Positions 18,001 through 24,711 of a stretch of DNA of 35,279 nucleotides are shown piece after piece. The stretch is from Longicatena sp. Its GTDB lineage: Bacteria; Bacillota_I; Bacilli_A; Erysipelotrichales; Erysipelotrichaceae. Position numbers and translations under genes: made by a program. The first letter of the stretch is position 1, and every line of letters starts with the position of its first letter. Location: assembly GCA_029258245.1 (NCBI GenBank), contig JARHZK010000206.1, positions 1 through 35,279 on the forward strand. Reading direction: 5' to 3'. The notes below the pieces were generated by a model. That model was not told the origin of the DNA. It did not search any database and worked only from the letters and a program-made list of their open reading frames with translations.

Positions 18001-18356
18001 ACTTGTTCTTTTCTTTTATTAAAATACGGTGGAAATGAATTATCAGTAGCCAAATATTTAGCAGTTGCTAAATATTTCATATATTCTTTTGAACCTCTTA
18101 TAACGAGTCTAGTATTATATCCATAATAAGAGAATCTTTCTTTTGCTTGATTATAAGTATCTTCTGTAACGACAAAAATGGCAACCATATTTGCCCACTT
18201 GGGATTCAAATTAATTTCCCTTAATAAAGCAAACATATTACCATTTAAATTTTTTCCTTGTCCTGCTTCCAATAATATAAAATTTTCTTGAATATCTTCT
18301 CTTAAAAATTTCATATAATCTAAAGACTTACTTTTTAATTTATTTACTATTTTCAT
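15021..18356 (-). CDS. Tandem two-module CDP-glycerol glycerophosphotransferase, 1111 residues
   Basis: An unusually long teichoic acid enzyme, against 360-750 residues for TagB/TagF. Module one (about 1-380) has TWHGTPLKTLGK (123-134), AYMPTWRGGN and VTDYSSVFFDF (292-302). A middle part (about 395-780) looks like a second nucleotide-sugar-transferase-like fold plus linker, with NVLVYAGNLKNKQLN and GLQNYGSKFSNMKTYL, but lacks a clear motif. Module two (about 790-1111) has FLQHGVMYMIS (857-867), IVIMPTWRPWEYN, ILPHPLF and LITDYSSIAYDAFYRG (1010-1025). Both active-site His and DYSS motifs are kept. The HGVMYM variant in module two suggests a different acceptor or step. No frameshift was seen. 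The gene starts 11 bases after tagD with AAGGGTGG as ribosome site. Confidence 0.9.
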   Translation of the reverse strand: MKIVNKLKSKSLDYMKFLREDIQENFILLEAGQGKNLNGNMFALLREINLNPKWANMVAIFVVTEDTYNQAKERFSYYGYNTRLVIRGSKEYMKYLATAKYLATDNSFPPYFNKRKEQVYLNTWHGTPLKTLGKSDIENATSLANIQKNYLMSDYALFPNKFTRDVFMHDYMLANLFSNKVLLCDYPRNSAFLRREESAKLRSKLHLDNFQLIAYMPTWRGGNRTADAAEQKEILHNYFSKIDKKLNNNQIFYVNLHFLVGNVMDYSKYKHIRPFPSEYETYDFLSICDQLVTDYSSVFFDFAITKRKITLFTYDLDEYMAERGTYFPITNLPFPIHNDVDGLIKEINSPINYDMESFLHTYCMYQNVNNPEKILDLMINGKSDLVIEDGENNGKENVLVYAGNLKNKQLNALLYDYLIDYSQKYQKENVILVFRGKITKTVTEFLKTIPHNINYLALVNKYELTILDKIKSILSMRINLCSKLFDKSLVNAYTKEWNRLFYHINPKKFIYYSGKPEYMYRMGAQSKAKLIAHLQNNVVVGLQNYGSKFSNMKTYLNMYYDEVISHESDNVMGLYDEENKKTCYNRSLKIGNICARQRNRRSGITYSAIAVAKKIFPFAYDDLKIKVGDTVVTSKVKKICSVFGYDIIRYSFCMDELSILNLGIQNKLYIYYADESGYGLEKGIRYNIFHRKKGKNKHKKLYSIPQYETVAYIRETAKNTIYLTVRKQNVTDLFKERVKLFFAYYLSKIMVTKKIILLFEKESSRYEESASVLYEKLMDQGYQSAYFIIDKSYPYLSNIKEKYRHNLIYKYSFKHYLYFFKSNTFIGSEALVHAIDLRIINHYALKKLASKKLDYVFLQHGVMYMISLDSESRKFFKPKKTDGKFRVVTSSEEEARHFIELGKYLPEYIYISGLPKYDRNILNDGADRIVIMPTWRPWEYNEARYDFSSTAYYKMICRIFDAIPEEYHEKITILPHPLFFDAVKDADFKLKKYLDVTSKYDDILKETKVLITDYSSIAYDAFYRGSNVIFYWEEKNQCLENYGPSTKLMLNENNVYGDICYSKEDLKNVFNRNYLEKQNSKFIKNYTNLVQYHDGKNTDRLISFLKEDEII

Positions 18357-18366
18357 AATACCACCC

Positions 18367-18753
18367 TTAGCCTTTTAATTCTTGTTTCAGCTGAGTAGTT
18401 GAAATTCCTTCCGTTCTTGGCAAATAAACAACTTCACAATAATCTTTCAAAAAATCAAACTTACCTTTCCAATCATCTCCCATTACAAAAACATCTATAT
18501 TATATTTTTTTACATCTTCAATTTTTTGTTCCCAACTTGTTTCAGGAATTACTTTATCAACATATTTAATTGATTCTACAATCGCCATTCGATCTTTATC
18601 TTTAATCTTACATACTTTTCCTTTTTCTAAATTAAATTCATCACTCGATACAGCAACAATTAAATAATCTCCTAATTCCTTTGCTCTTTTTAATAAATTT
18701 AAGTGTCCTATATGAAATAAGTCAAATGTACCATATGTAATTACTCTTTTCAT
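18367..18753 (-). CDS. tagD: Glycerol-3-phosphate cytidylyltransferase
   Basis: Makes CDP-glycerol from CTP and glycerol-3-phosphate, the donor for the glycerophosphotransferases encoded just downstream. The 128-residue protein matches B. subtilis TagD (129). It shows the cytidylyltransferase motifs GTFDLFHIGHLNLLKRAK (residues 7-24) and RTEGISTTQLK near the C-terminus, plus the ERMAI-like KDRMAIVESIKYVD and VMGDDWKGKFD. It lies nine bases after the exporter ATPase gene and 11 before the tandem polymerase, within one transcription unit. Its substrate can be supplied by GpsA (21675-22676). Confidence 0.96.
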   Translation of the reverse strand: MKRVITYGTFDLFHIGHLNLLKRAKELGDYLIVAVSSDEFNLEKGKVCKIKDKDRMAIVESIKYVDKVIPETSWEQKIEDVKKYNIDVFVMGDDWKGKFDFLKDYCEVVYLPRTEGISTTQLKQELKG

Positions 18754-18762
18754 AGCATCCTC

Positions 18763-19584
18763 CTATTTTAAAATACGTTCCCAAAAACTTTTTTTAATTG
18801 GTTTTTTTATAACACGCTCTGCAAATTTTTCATCTCTTTGCTTTCTTCTCTCTTTTTCAGTCATAGAATTATATTGATCAACATAAGCAGAATAATGCTC
18901 ACATACTTCTTCAATATCTCCATATTCTACTAATTTTCCACCCTCAATCCACATTCCTTTTTTACAGAAACTTTGTACTTGAGATAGCGAATGAGAAATA
19001 AAGAATATGGTTTTTCCTTCTTCATCTCTTAATTTTTCCATATAATTCATACACTTTTGAGCAAAGCCTTTATCTCCAACAGACAATGCCTCATCAACAA
19101 TTAAAATATCAGGATCTAATGCTAACGAAATAGAAAATCCTAATCGTGATTTCATACCACTTGAATATTTCTTTACAGGTTGGTATAAAAAATCTCCTAA
19201 TTCTGCAAACTCAATAACTTTATTTTTAATATCTTGAATTTTTTTCTTCGATAATCCAAGCAAAGCACCTTTTACATTAATATTTTCTTCTCCAGTTAAT
19301 TGTAAATTAAGCCCTGTATTAATAGAAATTAATGCTTGCTCTCCATTAATGATCATTTCCCCGCCATCATGGTCAGAAATACCTGCAAGAATTAGTGATA
19401 ATGTTGATTTCCCTGAACCATTCGTTCCTAATATACCAACAACCTCTCCTTTTTCCACCTTAAACGAAATATCCTTTAGTGCATAAAAACTTTGATTTTT
19501 ATTCCCTTGATTTTTTTGTTTTAATGTATATATTTTTGAAACATTCTTTAGTTCCACTGCATATTTTTCATTCGTTTTCTTCAT
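18763..19584 (-). CDS. tagH: Teichoic acid/polysaccharide export ABC transporter, ATP-binding subunit
   Basis: The 273-residue ATPase has Walker A GTNGSGKST (53-61), signature YSSGMKSRLGFS, and Walker B ILIVDEALSVGD. That set is characteristic of the ABC-2 polymer exporters TagH, RfbE and Wzt. It is short compared with B. subtilis TagH (about 527), lacking the C-terminal extension, and ends in a basic tail (RVIKKPIKKSFWERILK). It pairs with the permease encoded 16 bases upstream and should flip the lipid-linked polymer across the membrane. The substrate assignment comes from the neighbouring tagD and glycerophosphotransferase genes. Confidence 0.93.
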   Translation of the reverse strand: MKKTNEKYAVELKNVSKIYTLKQKNQGNKNQSFYALKDISFKVEKGEVVGILGTNGSGKSTLSLILAGISDHDGGEMIINGEQALISINTGLNLQLTGEENINVKGALLGLSKKKIQDIKNKVIEFAELGDFLYQPVKKYSSGMKSRLGFSISLALDPDILIVDEALSVGDKGFAQKCMNYMEKLRDEEGKTIFFISHSLSQVQSFCKKGMWIEGGKLVEYGDIEEVCEHYSAYVDQYNSMTEKERRKQRDEKFAERVIKKPIKKSFWERILK

Positions 19585-19600
19585 AATATATAGTTACTCC

Positions 19601-20407
19601 TTAAATCATATCAACCATTTTCCGCTTGAAGTGATACATAAGACTTGATCCAATTATTAACAACACAATAACAACAATCCAAAAGTATATAGTCATAGCA
19701 GGATGTGCTAAAAAACTCTTATTAAAAAATATAGAATCTCGATATCCTGTCACAATATAATACACTGGATTTAATTTCATTACATATGTCATAAAAGGAT
19801 AATTTTTGAATGCTGCAGGCCATAATACCGGAGATAAATATAATAACATTCTCATTAATGAAACTACTAATTTTTTTACATCTCTCCACATCATAGTTAG
19901 TACGGATGTTACTAAAGCTAAAGATTCTACTAACATAAAGGCACAGAATGCATAATATATTAAATTAATCCAATAGATATTCGGATAATATCCAAATAAA
20001 AATAAAGCAACAAACATAATCAATAGCATACATAAGTGATTAAAGAACTCCTTTACACATACTGTAGCAGGTAATATACTAATTGGAAATTTCATTTTCG
20101 TAATAACATTTATTTTAGAAAAAACCGCGCTACAACCTTGTGTAATACATGGATTAATATACCACCATGCTGCAAATCCAACAATCACCCAGGGTAGGAA
20201 TGGAACTCCACTATACCCTTTACGATTCATTCCAATACCAAATACTAACCAATATGTAATTACTTGAATTGCAGGAGATGCAAAATTCCAAAATATTCCA
20301 AATTTGGAATCACGCATATCTGCTAATAACTCATACCGTGCAATGCAAAAAATCCTATATACATTTGAAAAATTCTCTTTTAATACATAAGCGATACTCT
20401 TAAACAT
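19601..20407 (-). CDS. tagG: Teichoic acid export ABC transporter permease
   Basis: The 268-residue ABC-2 permease has about six membrane spans. It carries the conserved amphipathic N-terminal region ARYELLADMRDSKFGIFWNF and the segment YLSPVLWPAAF followed by LNPVYYIVTGYRDSIF, as in TagG/RfbA-type permeases. I take the ATG at 20407 because AGGAGG sits five bases upstream; an in-frame ATG at 20440 would bury that site inside the gene. It is first in the run tagG-tagH-tagD-tandem transferase and has a promoter right upstream. Confidence 0.93.
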   Translation of the reverse strand: MFKSIAYVLKENFSNVYRIFCIARYELLADMRDSKFGIFWNFASPAIQVITYWLVFGIGMNRKGYSGVPFLPWVIVGFAAWWYINPCITQGCSAVFSKINVITKMKFPISILPATVCVKEFFNHLCMLLIMFVALFLFGYYPNIYWINLIYYAFCAFMLVESLALVTSVLTMMWRDVKKLVVSLMRMLLYLSPVLWPAAFKNYPFMTYVMKLNPVYYIVTGYRDSIFFNKSFLAHPAMTIYFWIVVIVLLIIGSSLMYHFKRKMVDMI

Positions 20408-20445
20408 AAGTACCTCCTTCTTCCTTTCTATAAATTTCATTCTCT

Positions 20446-20474
20446 ATTATACAACAAATATGGTATAGTAGTAA
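20446..20474 (-). promoter_or_regulatory. Promoter of the tagGHD run
   Basis: Perfect -10 TATAAT (20446-20451), 17 bp, weak -35 TTACTA (20469-20474). It lies between the acyltransferase stop and tagG, so the exporter run can be transcribed independently of the acyltransferase. Confidence 0.6.
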
Positions 20475-20483
20475 CCATTTTTC

Positions 20484-21524
20484 TTACCCATTTTTTGTTT
20501 CTATCATTCTTTTTGTAATTTGTTTTGTACAATATTTAAATATTTCAGCCATAATAAATGTAATGATCACCGATAATAAAAGATATAATAAATAATTATT
20601 ATAAATAAATGGTATTTTGCTTCCTATCATCATTGGAATCCTTTGTAAAATATAGATACCAAAAATATTTCCACCTATCCACATCAAAATCGGATTATCC
20701 ATTTTTAGAATCATTGACCCCCATGTAATTATCAAAGAAAATAAAATTCCATGTAAAATATAATATAACATAATATCTCTTTTATTGTAACAAATGATAA
20801 ATAATAAAATCAAACTTAATCCATATATCATATATGTACATGCGTTTTTCATAACTATTTTATCAAGTTTGTTTTTATTAAACGAATATATCATTCCTGC
20901 CCAATAGCATAATAAAGTATTATACCAACGTGTACCAACACGATATTGATATACAAAGTTCATAATACCTAGCGAAAAGATAAATATATAAAATAAGCAT
21001 ACCTTTTTATTTCCATTTCCTAATTTAAACGCAAAATATGATATTGCATATAAAGCCAAAATATCAAATAAATACCAATTACTATTTCCAATACTTTCCC
21101 ATCCAATACAAGATAATAATAATTTAGAAGCAGAAATATTTTTACCAAAATTTATCCCTACAATATAATATGCAAAAATAGCAACAGAAAAATTTATAGT
21201 CAAAACTATAATTTTTGTTGGTATGCCATCAACATACTCACTCCCTTTTTTCTTAATGGATTCCATAACTCCATATCCTGAATAAAATAAGAATGTAGTA
21301 ACAACCAATTGTCCTAACATCTCACGTATCCTTAAATAAAATGCACTATACGCTAATAATTCATGATCTACTATATATCCTGTAAAATGACTTAATAACA
21401 CCAAAAATACAAAAACACCATTAATTTGCATAGTAGCTTCGTGACTAAGATAATTCTGATTAAATCCACTAATTTTTACTTTATAAAAACAAAGTAAAAG
21501 AAACATAATTAAAATTATTGTCAT
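20484..21524 (-). CDS. Acyltransferase-3 family membrane protein
   Basis: The 346-residue integral membrane protein has about ten hydrophobic spans. The N-terminal part reads INGVFVFLVLLSHFTGYIVD, with the conserved His of the acyltransferase-3 (OafA/YiaH-like) family just after the first long helix. It also has a YSGYGVMESIKKKG loop and a SNWYLFDILALYAISYFAFK segment. Members move acetyl or succinyl groups onto envelope polysaccharides. Its place immediately before tagG suggests decoration of the teichoic acid or of a linked glycan, but the acceptor is inferred from context only. It has its own likely promoter and no terminator before tagG. Confidence 0.8.
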   Translation of the reverse strand: MTIILIMFLLLCFYKVKISGFNQNYLSHEATMQINGVFVFLVLLSHFTGYIVDHELLAYSAFYLRIREMLGQLVVTTFLFYSGYGVMESIKKKGSEYVDGIPTKIIVLTINFSVAIFAYYIVGINFGKNISASKLLLSCIGWESIGNSNWYLFDILALYAISYFAFKLGNGNKKVCLFYIFIFSLGIMNFVYQYRVGTRWYNTLLCYWAGMIYSFNKNKLDKIVMKNACTYMIYGLSLILLFIICYNKRDIMLYYILHGILFSLIITWGSMILKMDNPILMWIGGNIFGIYILQRIPMMIGSKIPFIYNNYLLYLLLSVIITFIMAEIFKYCTKQITKRMIETKNG

Positions 21525-21552
21525 ATACCTCTCCTTAACATGCCTGTTTTTA

Positions 21553-21581
21553 AGAATACACTACTTCACCATGTTTTGCAA
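21553..21581 (-). promoter_or_regulatory. Promoter of the acyltransferase gene
   Basis: -35 TTGCAA (21576-21581), 17 bp, -10 TATTCT (21553-21558), about 30 bases before the start codon and downstream of the gpsA terminator. Confidence 0.5.
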
Positions 21582-21634
21582 CAATTATCAAAACACTATA
21601 ATTCTTTTCAATATATTAAACTTCAGTTCATTTA

Positions 21635-21661
21635 TAAAAAAGGAGATATGTCCATATCTCC
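21635..21661 (-). terminator. Intrinsic terminator of gpsA
   Basis: Perfect 9-bp stem GGAGATATG (21642-21650) / CATATCTCC (21653-21661), followed on the minus strand by TTTTTTATA. The bottom of the stem is stable, and the gpsA stop is 13 bases away. Confidence 0.85.
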
Positions 21662-21674
21662 AAATTATTCTTCA

Positions 21675-22676
21675 TCATAAATTCATTTCTGATTTTAGAT
21701 CTCTCATCATCAAATCAATCGCTGATTCTGAAGGTTTTTTCCCTTCATATAACACTTCATAAATTTGAGTGATAATAGGCATTTCAATATGCATTTGAGC
21801 TGCTAATTCATGTACAGCTTTTGCAGTTCGAACGCCTTCTACTGTTTTTGTATTCGTATCCCAGAAAATTTGAGCATTATTCGCTTTACCGATTTCACAG
21901 CCTGCTTGAAAATTACGGGAATGTTTACTTGTGCAAGTAACAATCAAATCTCCCATACCTGTTAAGCCCATAAAAGTCTCTTGTTTTCCACCCATAGCAA
22001 TTCCAAAACGAGTCATTTCCATCAATCCACGAGTGATTAAAGCTGCTCTAGTATTATCTCCATAACCTAAACCATATAAAACACCACTTGCAACTGCAAT
22101 CGCATTTTTTAATGCTACACCAACTTCACTTCCAATTTCATCCGTTCCTGTATAAATTCTTAAATAATTATTTGAAAATTCTTGTTGTACAATTTTTGCA
22201 TCTTCTTCATTTAAAGATACTGCACAAATCGTTGTTAACATTCGAACTACAACTTCTTCTGCATGACTTGGTCCAACTAACGATACAACACTACTCAACT
22301 TTTCCTTTGAGATATTATTACGGATTACATATGACATTCTTTCAAATGTTTCCGGATGAAATCCTTTTGAAGCATTGATAATAATTGTTTTCTCTTTAAT
22401 AAGCGGATTTATCTGGCGACATACACTTTCAATTGCAATCGTTGGAACACTTAAAACAATCATATCCGCATCTTTCACAACATTGATATCCATTGTAGCA
22501 TGTAGTTCTGGATTTAATTCAACATCATCAAAGAATTTTGAATTTCGATGATTTTGCTCAATATCATTTATTTCACTTTCACAGTTTCCATAAATAATTA
22601 CATCTTTTTTGTTATCACAAAGAACTTGGGCCAACCCAGTACCCCAGCTCCCACTTCCAATTACTACTGTTTTCAT
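21675..22676 (-). CDS. gpsA: NAD(P)+-dependent glycerol-3-phosphate dehydrogenase
   Basis: Reduces dihydroxyacetone phosphate to sn-glycerol-3-phosphate, used for phospholipids and, here, as substrate for TagD. The 333-residue protein has the Rossmann motif GSGSWGTGLAQ (residues 7-17), LVGPSHAEEV, the catalytic Lys region EVGVALKNAIAVASG and GLTGMGDLIVTCTSKHSRN. Length is typical (about 335). It has its own promoter and terminator, so it is a single-gene unit between glgB and the teichoic acid genes. The position supports a link to teichoic acid supply, although gpsA is also an essential lipid gene. Confidence 0.97.
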   Translation of the reverse strand: MKTVVIGSGSWGTGLAQVLCDNKKDVIIYGNCESEINDIEQNHRNSKFFDDVELNPELHATMDINVVKDADMIVLSVPTIAIESVCRQINPLIKEKTIIINASKGFHPETFERMSYVIRNNISKEKLSSVVSLVGPSHAEEVVVRMLTTICAVSLNEEDAKIVQQEFSNNYLRIYTGTDEIGSEVGVALKNAIAVASGVLYGLGYGDNTRAALITRGLMEMTRFGIAMGGKQETFMGLTGMGDLIVTCTSKHSRNFQAGCEIGKANNAQIFWDTNTKTVEGVRTAKAVHELAAQMHIEMPIITQIYEVLYEGKKPSESAIDLMMRDLKSEMNL

Positions 22677-22716
22677 AAAATTCCTACCTTTCAGGCATTA
22701 CATCCATGTATATGAC

Positions 22717-22745
22717 ATTATACACAATAATTAATATTCTCGCAA
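22717..22745 (-). promoter_or_regulatory. Promoter of gpsA
   Basis: -35 TTGCGA (22740-22745), 17 bp, -10 TATAAT (22717-22722). The -35 begins immediately after the glgB stop codon, and no terminator separates glgB from gpsA, so read-through from glgB is also possible. Confidence 0.7.
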
Positions 22746-24599
22746 TTATTTCTTTTTCGTAGAAGGTTTGCGTCTTCGATACTCTAATAAAACCCCTCCA
22801 AAACTTGGAACATCTACTTCAATTGTATAGGGTCTATTATTACATTCTTCCTTACCTGCTTTATACTTCGATAATTCTGTTACATTTCCACCATAGATAT
22901 TCATATCTGTATTTAATATTTCATAATATGTCCCACTTTCAGATATTCCAAATCTATGCTTTTTATACTCATTTGGAGAGAAATTTAAAATAACAATATA
23001 ATTTTTCTTTTCCCCTTTTCTCATATAACTAAATAAATTTTCATCTGCATTATCTGCATCAATCCATTCAAATGATTGCCAATCGTATTCTTGTTCATAG
23101 AGTGTAGGAATCTTGCAATACAATTCCCCTAACTTAGAAAAATATTTATGAAAAGAATCATGTGTTGGATATTCTAGCAATTTCCAATCACATTCTTTTT
23201 GCTCATCCCATTCACGAAAATGTGCCAATTCATTTCCCATAAAATTTAATTTTTTTCCAGGATGTGTAAACATATATAAATATAATGTTTTTAACTGTGC
23301 AAATTTTTCTTCGTATGTGCCATATATTTTATCTATAATTGTCTTTTTTCCATGGACAACTTCATCGTGTGAGAACTCCATTAAAAACTTTTCTGAATAG
23401 AAATACGCCATAGAGAACGTAATATTATTATGGTGCCATTTACGATAAATTGGATCTTTCTCTAAATACTTCAAAGTATCATTCATCCAACCTAAATCCC
23501 ATTTGTAATCAAATCCTAGACCACCATCAAGTGTACTATGTGTTACTTTAGGAAAATCACTTGAATCTTCAGCAATCAACATAACTCCTGGATATGCATG
23601 ATGAAGATTATAGTTCATTCGTTTAACAAAATCTAGCGCGCCTTGGTTTTCACCTAAATCTTTATTCCCATGCCAATGAATCATATTACTAATAGCATCC
23701 ATTCTTAATCCATCTACATGATATTTATCAATCCAAAAAGACGCTGCTGACATTAAAAATGAACGAACTTCTTCTTTCCACAAATTAAAATTTGCTGTTC
23801 CCCATTGCGAATCCGCATCACATGCTTTCTCGTACTCATATAAAGGTGTTCCATCAAAATAGGATAACGAAAAATCATCACGTACAAAATGCACAGGAAC
23901 AAAGTCCATAATAACCCCAATTTTGGCTTTATGACATGCATTGATTAAATACATTAAATCTTCACATGTTCCATAGCGACTTGTTGCACTAAAGTAACCA
24001 CTACATTGATATCCCCAAGAACCATCAAATGGATATTCATTTAATGGCATTAATTCAATATGTGTAAAATGATTTTCTTTTACATAAGCAATTAATTCCT
24101 TTGCGATTGAACGATAATTCACCCATTCTTGTCCTTCTTCTTTTTTCCAAGAACCTAAATGTATTTCATAAATATTCATAGGTTTATCAAAGTTGCGATT
24201 TCTTTGATAAATCCACTTCTCATCGCTCCATCTTTTATAATTCAAATCAACGACAATAGATGCCGTATTAGGACGTAATTCAGAATAAAATGCATAAGGA
24301 TCCATTTTATCAACAATTCTTCCAGTTGCTTGTACAATACGGTATTTATACATATCACCAATCTTAGCCCCAGGAATAAATTTTGACCATACTCCTTTTT
24401 CATCTTTTCGAGTCATCTTATTCCCTTTACAACTCCATCCATCAAAACTACCAATCACTTGAATTTCTTGAGCATGAGGTGCATATGTAGTAAAGCGTAC
24501 CCCTTTTTTTCCACGTTCTTCACAAACATGTGCACCAAAAAATTCATACGCATTGATTGCATTCCCTTGATAATAATCTTGTAAAATCTTATTTTTCAT
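22746..24599 (-). CDS. glgB: 1,4-alpha-glucan (glycogen) branching enzyme
   Basis: Forms alpha-1,6 branches by cutting and moving alpha-1,4 chains. The 617-residue GH13 enzyme has an N-terminal CBM48 domain (about 25-115, with the VIGSFDGW stretch) and the branching-enzyme region ELMPLNEYPFDGSWGYQCSG (182-201). Catalytic motifs are DGLRMDA (nucleophile Asp301), LIAEDSS (acid Glu344) and FSHDEVVHG (Asp412). The HDEVVHGK form is specific to branching enzymes. The C-terminus is basic (RRRKPSTKKK). It lies downstream of phosphoglucomutase behind a terminator and has its own promoter overlapped by a palindrome that resembles the glgP elements. The glycogen synthase genes glgA and glgC are not in the window. 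Confidence 0.96.
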   Translation of the reverse strand: MKNKILQDYYQGNAINAYEFFGAHVCEERGKKGVRFTTYAPHAQEIQVIGSFDGWSCKGNKMTRKDEKGVWSKFIPGAKIGDMYKYRIVQATGRIVDKMDPYAFYSELRPNTASIVVDLNYKRWSDEKWIYQRNRNFDKPMNIYEIHLGSWKKEEGQEWVNYRSIAKELIAYVKENHFTHIELMPLNEYPFDGSWGYQCSGYFSATSRYGTCEDLMYLINACHKAKIGVIMDFVPVHFVRDDFSLSYFDGTPLYEYEKACDADSQWGTANFNLWKEEVRSFLMSAASFWIDKYHVDGLRMDAISNMIHWHGNKDLGENQGALDFVKRMNYNLHHAYPGVMLIAEDSSDFPKVTHSTLDGGLGFDYKWDLGWMNDTLKYLEKDPIYRKWHHNNITFSMAYFYSEKFLMEFSHDEVVHGKKTIIDKIYGTYEEKFAQLKTLYLYMFTHPGKKLNFMGNELAHFREWDEQKECDWKLLEYPTHDSFHKYFSKLGELYCKIPTLYEQEYDWQSFEWIDADNADENLFSYMRKGEKKNYIVILNFSPNEYKKHRFGISESGTYYEILNTDMNIYGGNVTELSKYKAGKEECNNRPYTIEVDVPSFGGVLLEYRRRKPSTKKK

Positions 24600-24629
24600 G
24601 AGATATACTCCTCTCTTTGTGTCTTACAT

Positions 24630-24660
24630 ATTGTATTCTCGGTGTCTTTGATAATCAAAG
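24630..24660 (-). promoter_or_regulatory. glgB promoter with palindromic operator over the -35
   Basis: -35 TTGATT (24653-24658), 17 bp, -10 TACAAT (24630-24635). The -35 lies inside the perfect 7-1-7 palindrome CTTTGAT-A-ATCAAAG (24646-24660 on the plus strand). Its core is shared with the element in the glgP promoter spacer (12 of 13 bases). The overlap suggests a repressor site. Confidence 0.65.
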
Positions 24661-24676
24661 TTTTCCTTATATACGC

Positions 24677-24705
24677 AAAACCTCACCATATTCTGATGAG
24701 GTTTT
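24677..24705 (-). terminator. Terminator between phosphoglucomutase and glgB
   Basis: Perfect 9-bp stem AAAACCTCA (24677-24685) / TGAGGTTTT (24697-24705) with an 11-base loop, six bases after the phosphoglucomutase stop. The T tract is only the TTTT of the stem, so it may be leaky. Confidence 0.7.
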
Positions 24706-24711
24706 CTATAC

